A stretch of 5,830 nt of DNA, from the NCBI GenBank assembly GCA_026394315.1, contig JAPKYM010000188.1:1-5830 (forward strand). The letters run 5' to 3'. The stretch comes from Candidatus Bathyarchaeota archaeon. GTDB lineage: Archaea; Thermoproteota; Bathyarchaeia; 40CM-2-53-6; RBG-13-38-9. This document shows positions 1 to 5,830 of the stretch, one piece after another. A program made the translations under genes and the position numbers. Every line of letters starts with the position of its first letter. Position 1 is the stretch's first letter. The notes beneath the pieces are model-generated. The model was not told the DNA's origin. It made no database searches and saw only the letters and a list, made by a program, of their open reading frames with translations.

Positions 1-230
1 GGTCACGAGAGTTAGAGGGGGCTCGAAAGGAGGATTCCGAAGATTTCTCCGGACCGAATGGTCGGTATGAGCGATCAAGATGTAGGAGTCCCTAGAACCT
101 TTAGCCCCTACTGTTCACGTAAGAGAATCTGAATGGCTCAGCTAGTCAGATGCATTAGAGCAAAATTCTAATGCAACTTGGCACTAGTTGTACAGAAGTA
201 AAGCGGCTAGACCTGAAGCGCTTTCTTATC
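1..230 (+). ncRNA. rnpB: Structured RNA, probably 3' part of RNase P RNA (5' end outside window)
   Basis: No convincing coding frame covers this stretch, but it folds well and carries short motifs in the order of the 3' half of RNase P RNA, the catalytic RNA that matures tRNA 5' ends. GAGCGATCAAGATGTAGG (70-87) resembles the GAGCAAG...AAAUAGG block. AGAATCTGAATG (124-135) resembles conserved region IV, and ACAGAA (192-197) followed by GGCTAG (205-210) resembles region V. Visible stems are 29-34/45-50, 53-57/62-66, 82-86/107-111, 139-146/183-190 and, nested inside the last, 151-159/167-175 (nine perfect pairs, 7-base loop). Against the call, seven bases rather than three separate ACAGAA from GGCT, and GGCTAGA replaces the usual GGCUUAU. 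The 5' partner strand of helix P4 lies outside the window, so the decisive pairing cannot be tested. The 3' end is uncertain; T-rich CTTTCTTATCCTTT at 221-234 is a plausible stop. Recognised from memory, with no covariance search. Confidence 0.45.
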
Positions 231-234
231 CTTT

Positions 235-400
235 AACGGGAGCCGAACTGTAAGTGTGGCGCCGGGAGAGGGCTCCATACTTCCAGTCCAAAGCCCTCCA
301 TTCAAAATCATCATTATTCTTAGTTGCACTAGTGAGAAAGAATTTAAGCTGCAATATCGTATTATCCAGAAGAGATGAGTCTGGAATGGGTTTTTTCATG
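235..400. other. Intergenic stretch between the RNA and the operon terminator; no gene seen
   Basis: Open frames exist on both strands here, but none has a recognisable domain or a clear ribosome binding site. The plus-strand frame also runs straight through the hairpin at 409-442. Two competing local folds are visible on the plus strand: GAGGGCT (268-274) with AGCCCTC (292-298), and GGAGCC near 239-244 with GGCTCC (271-276). A perfect 16-base palindrome, T6-CATG-A6, starts at 391 and runs into the terminator at 401-406. Its T run could also help end plus-strand transcripts. Otherwise I see nothing. Confidence 0.4.
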
Positions 401-442
401 AAAAAAGAGCGGGATTTAGACCCTAATGGGTTCAAATCCCGC
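401..442 (-). terminator. Hairpin plus U tract at the end of the dehydrogenase operon
   Basis: On the minus strand a 15-pair stem (442-428 with 423-409) closes on the tetraloop ATTA. It has one A-C mismatch and one G-T wobble. It is followed at once by TCTTTTTT (408-401), the layout of an intrinsic terminator. It lies about 105 bases beyond the lpdA stop and points the right way to end the operon. In an archaeon the U tract alone could be the active signal. The plus strand reads GGGTTCAAATCCCGC here, which looks like a tRNA T-arm; see the findings. Confidence 0.6.
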
Positions 443-453
443 CCGGTCCACCT

Positions 454-514
454 GATAGCGCGCGCGCTTACCTATGTGAAGCTATTCCATGTCGTAGCAT
501 TAGCGCGCGCTATC
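454..514. repeat. Perfect 12-bp inverted repeat of alternating GC, 37-base spacer
   Basis: GATAGCGCGCGC (454-465) is the exact reverse complement of GCGCGCGCTATC (503-514). The arms contain (GC)5 at 458-467 and (GC)4 at 503-510, which stand out sharply from surrounding DNA of moderate GC content. As RNA it can form a strong stem on either strand. A second pair, GTGAAG (475-480) with CTTCAC (514-519), crosses the first, so the two stems would exclude each other or form a pseudoknot. The repeat lies between the lpdA stop and the operon terminator, in the 3' untranslated part of the transcript. Its role is unknown: RNA stabiliser, protein site or recombination scar are all possible. Confidence 0.6.
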
Positions 515-547
515 TTCACCGTAGAAGTTTCGAGCCACGGCTGAGTT

Positions 548-1912
548 CTATAGTAACAGCTCCAAGCGAAGCGCATGCATCGTCCTCATGATGTCTTCAG
601 GTGTTGCCTCAAGCCTCATTGCCAATGCTGCTTCAGCAATGAGCTCTGAGGCATTCGGTCCGACGATGTGCACTCCGAGTATCTCTTGGGATTCAGCGTC
701 GGTTATCATTTTGACGAAACCTTCGTAGTCGTCTAGTGTCAGCGCTCTAGCATTAGCAGCAAAGTAGAATCGGCCAACCTTGACATCAACACCTCGCTTC
801 TTGGCCTCTTCCTCGGTTAGACCTACAGCTGCAACCTGAGGTACGGTGAAAAGACATCTCGGGATCACGCTCCAATCCATCCTCGAATTACTTTCTTTTT
901 TCACTGCGTTCTCTGCCGCTATGATCCCTCCTTCCATGGCTTCATGTGCGTATGCTCCTCCACTAGCATCGCCAACAGCGTAGACATCCGCCACGTTCGT
1001 CTCCATTTTTTCATTGACTGCAATTCTGCCATCAACAACTTCCACTCCCAGTTCTTCTAATCCAAGATTCTCCAGACGTGGCCTTCTGTCAAGTGAAACC
1101 AATAGCTTCTCTGCGTTGATGGTCATCTCTTGGCCTTTGATTCTAGCCTGAATAATTTGGTGTCCTGCTGAATCTTTGACACTTATAATTTCAGCGTTGG
1201 TTTTTACCTTAATACCATCTTTCACTATCTTGTGGTGAAGATATTGAGTGATCTCATGGTCCTCTCTTGGCAGTATGTGTGGCATCGTTTCCAGTACTGT
1301 AACTTGCGATCCTAGTTTGGAAAATATGTACGCGAACTCAATGCCTTCAGATCCCCCTCCAGCTATTGCAAGCCTTGGAGGAATCTCAGAGAAATCTAAT
1401 GCATCTTCATAGAAGATAACATTCTCACTTTCTTGCATTGAGACAGGAAGTCTTGCAGGTTGGGACCCTGTGGCCATAATTATCTTACGTGCATCTATGA
1501 CCTTCTTAACACAATCTCTTTGAGTGATTTCCACCTTTTTATCCCTGGTTATGGCCCCTCTCCCAAAGAATATCCGAACTCCATTACTTTGCAGAAGAAA
1601 CTCGATCCCTTGGATGAGTCTTGATACAACTTCATTTTTTCTTCGCATGAGTTCTGACAAGTCCACTTTGAAGTTGCCAACTGATAGCCCCAAGGCTTCA
1701 GCCTTCTTTACTTCAGACAACAGTTCTAAGGAGCTCAGAAGCGTCTTGGTGGGTATGCATCCAACATTAGTACAGGTTCCTCCAACCTTCTTCTCCTCTA
1801 CCAGGATGACTTTCACTTTAAGCTGAGCTGCTCTGATGGCTGCTGTGTACCCGCCTGGTCCAGCACCGATCACCGCTATATCGTATGATTCGGAACTCGA
1901 TTGCTTACTCAA
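548..1912 (-). CDS. lpdA: Dihydrolipoyl dehydrogenase (E3), C-terminus altered
   Basis: E3 is an FAD enzyme that reoxidises the dihydrolipoyl arm of E2 and passes electrons to NAD+. Visible in 454 residues are the FAD fold GAGPGG (16-21), the redox disulfide Cys47/Cys52 in GGTCTNVGCIP, ATGS (147-150), the NAD-binding GGGSEG (185-190) with Glu208 ending the strand as in NAD-specific enzymes, and the FAD-contacting AVGDAS with Asp315. The dimerisation domain follows, with GVHIVGPNASELIAEAAL. The start is TTG: it is the only usable in-frame start after an upstream stop, lies 10 residues before the first strand, and has GGGTG about eight bases upstream. The family's terminal HAHPTLSEA segment, which carries the catalytic His and Glu, is replaced by HALRLELLL and a stop. 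The protein therefore ends early and lacks the catalytic His-Pro. I found no lost C-terminus in the other two minus frames. Identity is certain; activity is in doubt. It is the last gene of the operon. Confidence 0.93.
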   Translation of the reverse strand: MSKQSSSESYDIAVIGAGPGGYTAAIRAAQLKVKVILVEEKKVGGTCTNVGCIPTKTLLSSLELLSEVKKAEALGLSVGNFKVDLSELMRRKNEVVSRLIQGIEFLLQSNGVRIFFGRGAITRDKKVEITQRDCVKKVIDARKIIMATGSQPARLPVSMQESENVIFYEDALDFSEIPPRLAIAGGGSEGIEFAYIFSKLGSQVTVLETMPHILPREDHEITQYLHHKIVKDGIKVKTNAEIISVKDSAGHQIIQARIKGQEMTINAEKLLVSLDRRPRLENLGLEELGVEVVDGRIAVNEKMETNVADVYAVGDASGGAYAHEAMEGGIIAAENAVKKESNSRMDWSVIPRCLFTVPQVAAVGLTEEEAKKRGVDVKVGRFYFAANARALTLDDYEGFVKMITDAESQEILGVHIVGPNASELIAEAALAMRLEATPEDIMRTMHALRLELLL

Positions 1913-1935
1913 TCGGGAAACACCCTTTTGTGCAT
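1909..1935 (-). other. Possible 8-codon leader ORF overlapping the lpdA start
   Basis: An ATG at 1935 opens a frame reading MHKRVFPD and ending in TGA. That TGA overlaps the TTG start of lpdA (TTGA), the geometry of translational coupling. Two GGAGGC motifs lie upstream (about 1952-1967), too far from either start for a standard ribosome binding site: the nearer is 17 bases before this ATG and about 40 before TTG. The frame is very short and may be chance. Confidence 0.2.
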
Positions 1936-1986
1936 GAATCGATAGTTCAATGCCTCCTTAAGCCTCCGATTTCAAAGTGTTATTGA

Positions 1987-2745
1987 CTACGTTTTGAAAT
2001 TCCACTGGTGGCTTGAGTATTTCTCATAGAGCTCATCAGCGAGTCTCTTTTCATTTTTCATCAATGTTCCGTGAAGGAGTTGGACTCCGTAGATTCTTCC
2101 AAAGCATCTGACCAATGTATCTGAAAATTCATTGGTTGTAAGGGATCTGTTAAGCTCTTTTGAGACTGTTGTCACAGGTCTCCTCGAACTCTTGATGAAT
2201 CGTGTGGTTGTATAGTCGTCTGATCTAAGAACGTGGGAGAGAATATTGAGGTTGGAACAGACCAGTATCGATGAGTGATAGAATACTGCTCCCCATCTTA
2301 TTGCTCCTGCTGCACCACATACCTTCTTCTGGTTAACCTCCATGTTGTTGAGAGACTTAAGGACGGGAAGTAGCCCTAGGGATTTGAGGCTCTGAAGCGC
2401 CCCCTCAGAGAATCGTCTGAAGGCATCCATAGGATCGCTGGGTGGGACTAGTCTGTGCTCTTTGGGTATCGAGATAGCGTAATTCAGGTTTCCATGATCA
2501 TGATATACAGATCCTCCGCCTGTGAATCGTCTAACAATTTGGGTACCATATTTCTTGCAAGCATTGTGATTCACCTCAAGATTGACTGACTGAAAAATCC
2601 CTACGGCGACCGCGTTCTGATTTCTCCAAAATCTCAAGGTACACGGCGCTACTCTCTGCCCAACCATTCTTGGGATCGCCTCCTCAACAGCCATGTTCAT
2701 GAAGGGGTCATCATACTCCAGATCTAACAGACGCCAAGTTTCCAA
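1987..2745 (-). CDS. lplA: Lipoate-protein ligase A, catalytic domain only
   Basis: This enzyme activates lipoate with ATP to lipoyl-AMP and transfers it to the lipoyl-domain lysine of E2. The 252 residues match the BirA/LplA/LipB fold: the N-terminal WRLLDL and NMAVEEA blocks, RRFTGGGSVYHD-GNLNY (72-89) forming the lipoate/AMP pocket, KKVCGAA with Lys141 at the catalytic lysine position, and HSSILV (157-162) for the usual HGTLL. The Cys that marks LipM octanoyltransferases before the lysine motif is absent (NNMEV there), which favours a ligase. The protein stops at YSSHQWNF, where one-chain ligases such as E. coli LplA continue into a C-terminal domain. Thermoplasma acidophilum has the same short form and needs a separate small LplB protein, which is not in this window. 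The start is TTG, 38 bases after the E2 stop, chosen because the next residues begin the conserved fold. Its place between E2 and E3 implies it serves this complex. Confidence 0.88.
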   Translation of the reverse strand: METWRLLDLEYDDPFMNMAVEEAIPRMVGQRVAPCTLRFWRNQNAVAVGIFQSVNLEVNHNACKKYGTQIVRRFTGGGSVYHDHGNLNYAISIPKEHRLVPPSDPMDAFRRFSEGALQSLKSLGLLPVLKSLNNMEVNQKKVCGAAGAIRWGAVFYHSSILVCSNLNILSHVLRSDDYTTTRFIKSSRRPVTTVSKELNRSLTTNEFSDTLVRCFGRIYGVQLLHGTLMKNEKRLADELYEKYSSHQWNFKT

Positions 2746-2783
2746 CTCTACCGACTGCCGCAGATTTGACTGTGATATCTATG

Positions 2784-3983
2784 TTATTGACAAAGGGCAT
2801 TCGGATCTTCGAGGATGTCCTTCAATGTTTGGAGGAATTTGGCTGCTGGGACACCATCAAAGACTCTGTGGTCGAAGACTAGATTCAACCTCATCATTGG
2901 CCTGATAACTATTTGGCCATTTGCAATCATAGGTTTCTCAGATAAGTTTCCAATTCCGAGTATTGCGCTTTCAGGCGTATTGATCACGGGCATTTGTATG
3001 TCGATTCCAAGCATGCCAGGATTTGTTATTGTAAATGTTCCTCCAGTGGTCTCTTTTGCTGTAAGTTCGTTTTTTTTGGCTCGCTTGATCAACTCATCCA
3101 AGTGTGCAGCGATCTCAAGTAGAGATTTTCTGTTTGCGTTGTGCACTACAGGAACTAGCAGGTTATCTTCTAAGGCTACGGCGACTCCTATATTGATATC
3201 TTCAATCATATGGATTCCATCCTCTAGGATGATGGAATTCACTATCTGATGTTGCTCTAAGGCTTTCGAGACTGCTTTGACAATTACATCTGTTAAGGAT
3301 AGATGCCCCCTCGCTTTTTCTTCAAATTTTTCAAGAAGGGATTGACGAAGCTTCACAGCTTCGGACATATCAACTTCTATAGTATACAGAACACGTGCTG
3401 TTGTCTTTGCACTTTGAGTCATTCGATCTGCGATTATCTTTCTCGTCCCTGTCAGAGGTATTATCTTCTCTCGAAGCCCATGCCTCGGTTCAACTACCAA
3501 GTGCCTCTTTTGGAGCTCAACAACCGTCATTATGTCATCCTTGATTATTCTTCCTCCGGGACCTGCCCCCTTAATCGTACTTGGGTCTATGCCATACTGT
3601 TTTGCGAGCCGCTTGGCCAATGGTGAGATTCTTGAATCTGTTTCGAGCTGAGGCTTTGCTTCAACAGTGTACGGGAGTTCATCAGTTGGTTCCGGCTTGA
3701 CTTCCATCTCGCCTGCAACAATTGATGTCTTAGGCACTTCTTCTCCAGGTTCAGAGATGATCCCGATCGGTTGACCGACTGGAACAACAGAGCCTTCTGG
3801 TGCCAGAATCTTGGAGAGTATCCCTGAGGCTATAGCTTCAACCTCGGTCTGAACCTTCTCTGTCTCTATCTCGAATAGGGCCTCGCCTTCTCTTATTGGT
3901 TCGCCCTCTTTCTTCAACCATTTAGTGATTTTGCCTTCAGTCATCGTCCAACCATATTTGGGCATCCGGATTTCTGTAACCAT
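2784..3983 (-). CDS. Dihydrolipoyl acyltransferase (E2) of a 2-oxoacid dehydrogenase complex
   Basis: E2 is the core of the complex. Its lipoyl arm takes the acyl group from E1 and transfers it to CoA. The 399 residues hold one lipoyl domain (about 1-80) with the modified Lys43 in ETEKVQTEV. An acidic, proline-bearing linker follows, then a peripheral subunit-binding domain (about 117-155; SPLAKRLAKQYGID and GAGPGGRIIKDDI) that docks E1 or E3. The catalytic domain runs from about 170 to the end. It carries GGTFTITNPG, the INTPESAILGIG strand and the active-site HxxxDG as DHRVFDG (His372, Asp376). All key residues are present and the length is normal for a one-lipoyl-domain E2. The ATG start is fixed by an in-frame TAG directly before it; AGGAG lies 13 bases upstream, slightly far. 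Acyl specificity (acetyl, branched-chain or acetoin-derived) cannot be read from the sequence. The protein is cytoplasmic. Confidence 0.95.
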   Translation of the reverse strand: MVTEIRMPKYGWTMTEGKITKWLKKEGEPIREGEALFEIETEKVQTEVEAIASGILSKILAPEGSVVPVGQPIGIISEPGEEVPKTSIVAGEMEVKPEPTDELPYTVEAKPQLETDSRISPLAKRLAKQYGIDPSTIKGAGPGGRIIKDDIMTVVELQKRHLVVEPRHGLREKIIPLTGTRKIIADRMTQSAKTTARVLYTIEVDMSEAVKLRQSLLEKFEEKARGHLSLTDVIVKAVSKALEQHQIVNSIILEDGIHMIEDINIGVAVALEDNLLVPVVHNANRKSLLEIAAHLDELIKRAKKNELTAKETTGGTFTITNPGMLGIDIQMPVINTPESAILGIGNLSEKPMIANGQIVIRPMMRLNLVFDHRVFDGVPAAKFLQTLKDILEDPNALCQ

Positions 3984-4010
3984 CTATTTGTCTGGACTCC
4001 TAAGTTTCAT
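3984..4010 (-). other. Possible 8-codon leader ORF abutting the E2 start
   Basis: In the 75-base gap after E1, an ATG at 4010 opens MKLRSPDK, whose TAG stop touches the E2 ATG in the same frame. The AGGAG that would serve E2 lies inside this mini-frame. It has the same length as the mini-frame before lpdA. It could couple translation to E2 or be chance; nothing independent supports its expression. Confidence 0.2.
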
Positions 4011-4058
4011 GATTCAAGGATCTTAGTTGAAGTAAGTTGAGCAAATCAAGTCTCTAAC

Positions 4059-5830
4059 TTAGACTATTTCACAAACAGCCTTTACTATGTCATCTTCATT
4101 TGGTATGAGGGATTTTTCTAGTGGAGGACTGCAAGGTATGGGCGAATCGCGTACTGCAACACGTCTTATTGGCGCGTCTAAGTAGTCGATTGCTTCCTCA
4201 GATATTATGGCCGCAATTTCAGAGCCAACACCACAAGTCTTGCATTCGGGCTCCACTACCACAAGTCTTCCTGTCTTTTTGACGGAATCCACTATTGTTT
4301 TTTTATCAAGCGGTGATAAGGTTCGTGGATCAATCAGTTCGACACTGACGCCTTGCTCTTCCAATTTCTTACATGCCGCAATTGCTCTTGAAACCATTAT
4401 TGAGATACTGACTAGAGTCACGTCTTCGCCAACTCTCTTGATATCCGCTTTGCCGAAGGGGATCGTGTATTCTTCTTCAGGAACAAGACCTTTGACCCCA
4501 TAGAGTAAAAGTGCTTCAACAAAGAGTACTGGATCATCTTGTCTAATCGCTGTCTTCAGTAAGCCTTTTGCGTCGTATGGGGTTGAGGGTGCTACAATCT
4601 TAATGCCGGGAACATGCATGAACCATGATAGAAAACTTTGGGAGTGCTGTGGCCCAGCAGATCTGCCCAGGCCTATAGGAGATCTTATCACCATTGGTGC
4701 TTTCAGTTGATCTCCGGATAGAAATCTGATCTTTGCTGCTTGATTCACAATTTGATCCATACATAGAGTCAGGAAATCATTGAACATTATTTCAGCGACC
4801 GGTCGCATCCCGGTCATTGCTGAACCTAAAGCAGTTCCCACTATCGTATTCTCGGATATTGGAGTGTCCCTGACTCTCTCTTCTCCAAATTCATCCACGA
4901 GGCCTTTTGTCACTCCCCAAAGAGCGTGTTTGACATCTTCACCAATTAGGAAGACGGTTTCATCCCGCCTCATCTCCTCTTGAAGAGCTTCACGTATGGC
5001 TTCGATGAATGTTATCTCCCTTGAAGTTCGATGGTCTGGAGAAGCTGTAACTATCTCTTCTAATTCTTCAACGGAAATTTGAGGGAAAGGACTTTCCTTA
5101 GCGAATTGAACTGCTTTGTCAAGCCTTGCTCTAATCTCTTGCTCGATCCTGTTTGCGTTTTCTTCGTCAAGAAAGTTTTCTTTGATGAGTCTTTCTCTAA
5201 GAGCACGAACGGGGCAGCTTTCTTTCCATCTTTGAACTTCTTCATTGGTTCTATACTTTAGTGTCTCCCCCTCACCGTGAGCTCTGAAACGATAGGTCTT
5301 ACATTCGATTAGAGTTGGGCCATGTCCCTTCCTAGCTCTCTCAACTGCCTCGCCAGAAATCTTCGCGACCTCAATCACATCCATCCCATTCACAGCAAAA
5401 CCCGGGATGCCATATGCAGCGGCTCTCAGACTGATGTCCTTGACGGAGGTAAACTCTGATGTTGGTGTAGAGACTGCGTACATATTGTTCTCGCATACAA
5501 AGACTGTTGGTAGTTTCCAGATCGCTGCGAGGTTTAGACCTTCATGGAAATTTCCATTATTCGCTGCACCGTCGCCGAAGAATGAGACAACTACCTGGTC
5601 GGTTTTCCTCATTTTCATTGATAGTCCTATGCCCACAGCGATTGGTATGCCCGCAGCTACTATGCTACTGGTTCCAAGTATGCCGAGGTCTGCAGACATC
5701 AAATGCATTGAAGACCCTCTACCTTTGTTATAGCCAGTCTCTTTTCCAAAGAGTTCAGCCATCATTTTATCGAGGCTGGCACCTTTGGCAATGCAGTGTC
5801 CGTGTCCCCTATGATTGCTGGTAATGTAAT
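4059..5830 (-). CDS. Fused E1 alpha-beta of a 2-oxoacid/acetoin dehydrogenase (5' end missing)
   Basis: E1 is the thiamine diphosphate enzyme that decarboxylates the 2-oxoacid (or cleaves acetoin) and acylates the E2 lipoyl arm. The frame stays open to the window edge. The 21 codons before the Met at 5765 read YITSNHRGHGHCIAKG..., a conserved E1-alpha block, so the true start lies outside; roughly 50-70 residues are probably missing. Counting from that Met, the thiamine diphosphate motif starts at GDGAANN (64-70) and ends at ENN (92-94). RFRAHGEGE (159-167) occupies the loop that is often RxGHSxxD. E1-alpha ends near residue 240. E1-beta starts near 249 (REITFIEAIREAL) without an initiator Met. 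It continues through GEDV, DTPISENTIVGTALG, MRPVAEIMFNDF, PQHSQSF, DPRTLSPLD and a C-terminal domain. Alpha and beta are normally separate genes; here they share one frame. The motifs look most like pyruvate/acetoin enzymes, but the substrate is unproven. E2 follows after 75 bases. Confidence 0.95.
   Translation of the reverse strand, partial: YITSNHRGHGHCIAKGASLDKMMAELFGKETGYNKGRGSSMHLMSADLGILGTSSIVAAGIPIAVGIGLSMKMRKTDQVVVSFFGDGAANNGNFHEGLNLAAIWKLPTVFVCENNMYAVSTPTSEFTSVKDISLRAAAYGIPGFAVNGMDVIEVAKISGEAVERARKGHGPTLIECKTYRFRAHGEGETLKYRTNEEVQRWKESCPVRALRERLIKENFLDEENANRIEQEIRARLDKAVQFAKESPFPQISVEELEEIVTASPDHRTSREITFIEAIREALQEEMRRDETVFLIGEDVKHALWGVTKGLVDEFGEERVRDTPISENTIVGTALGSAMTGMRPVAEIMFNDFLTLCMDQIVNQAAKIRFLSGDQLKAPMVIRSPIGLGRSAGPQHSQSFLSWFMHVPGIKIVAPSTPYDAKGLLKTAIRQDDPVLFVEALLLYGVKGLVPEEEYTIPFGKADIKRVGEDVTLVSISIMVSRAIAACKKLEEQGVSVELIDPRTLSPLDKKTIVDSVKKTGRLVVVEPECKTCGVGSEIAAIISEEAIDYLDAPIRRVAVRDSPIPCSPPLEKSLIPNEDDIVKAVCEIV

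Noticed and set aside
51..66. GGACCGA at 51 as the 5' acceptor strand of the tRNA-like 3' end at 443-450
   Set aside because: Only six of seven bases pair, no D arm follows, and the bases already form a local hairpin (53-57/62-66) within the structured RNA.
226..435. Minus-strand frame of 69 codons in the intergenic region
   Set aside because: No recognisable domain, it overlaps the terminator U tract and structured sequence, and its residues follow the hairpin and palindrome rather than a protein fold.
254..544. Plus-strand frame of 96 codons through the left intergenic region
   Set aside because: It reads through the terminator hairpin (giving the NGFKSRP string typical of spurious tRNA-like frames) and the GC inverted repeat. 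No domain or clear ribosome binding site was seen.
548..552. TAG at the lpdA stop read as pyrrolysine
   Set aside because: Readthrough would add NSAVARNFYGEDSAR before the next stop, which does not resemble the missing E3 tail.
5763..5765. ATG at 5765 as the start of the E1 protein
   Set aside because: The frame stays open upstream and encodes a conserved E1-alpha block (SNHRGHGHCIAKG), so this Met is internal.
2784..5830. A novel defence, mobile or biosynthetic system in the gene block
   Set aside because: Every long frame is a recognised component of the lipoate-dependent dehydrogenase complex or its lipoylation; the other frames are antisense shadows.

Overview
The window is one minus-strand operon for a lipoate-dependent 2-oxoacid (or acetoin) dehydrogenase complex. 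A non-coding left end lies beyond its last gene. Transcription runs from right to left: an E1 protein with alpha and beta halves fused in one frame (4059-5830, 5' end outside the window), then E2 dihydrolipoyl acyltransferase (2784-3983), a lipoate-protein ligase catalytic domain (1987-2745) and E3 dihydrolipoyl dehydrogenase (548-1912). Gaps are short (75, 38 and 74 bases), and nothing else is encoded between the genes.

Together the genes form a nearly self-sufficient module. E1 decarboxylates the substrate on thiamine diphosphate, the E2 lipoyl arm carries the acyl group to CoA, and E3 reoxidises the arm with NAD+. The ligase loads exogenous lipoate onto Lys43 of E2.

The left 547 bases hold no convincing gene for a protein. 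Bases 1 to about 230 on the plus strand look like the 3' part of a structured RNA. Its order of short motifs resembles RNase P RNA, but it diverges from the textbook core, so this is a moderate call. Between it and the operon lie a strong hairpin with a U tract, placed to terminate the operon, and a perfect 12-bp inverted repeat of alternating GC.

An archaeon is the more likely host, but this is not proven. The ligase stops after the catalytic domain, as in the two-protein archaeal (Thermoplasma-type) system, two of the three visible start codons are TTG, and the RNA resembles RNase P RNA converging on the operon. No 16S rRNA or other phylogenetic marker is present.

The oddest points are an E3 whose C-terminus lacks the His-Pro-Thr...Ser-Glu active-site segment right beside the repeat-rich junction, the E1 alpha-beta fusion, and a tRNA 3'-end look-alike inside the terminator hairpin. 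I see no mobile-element gene, CRISPR array or defence system.
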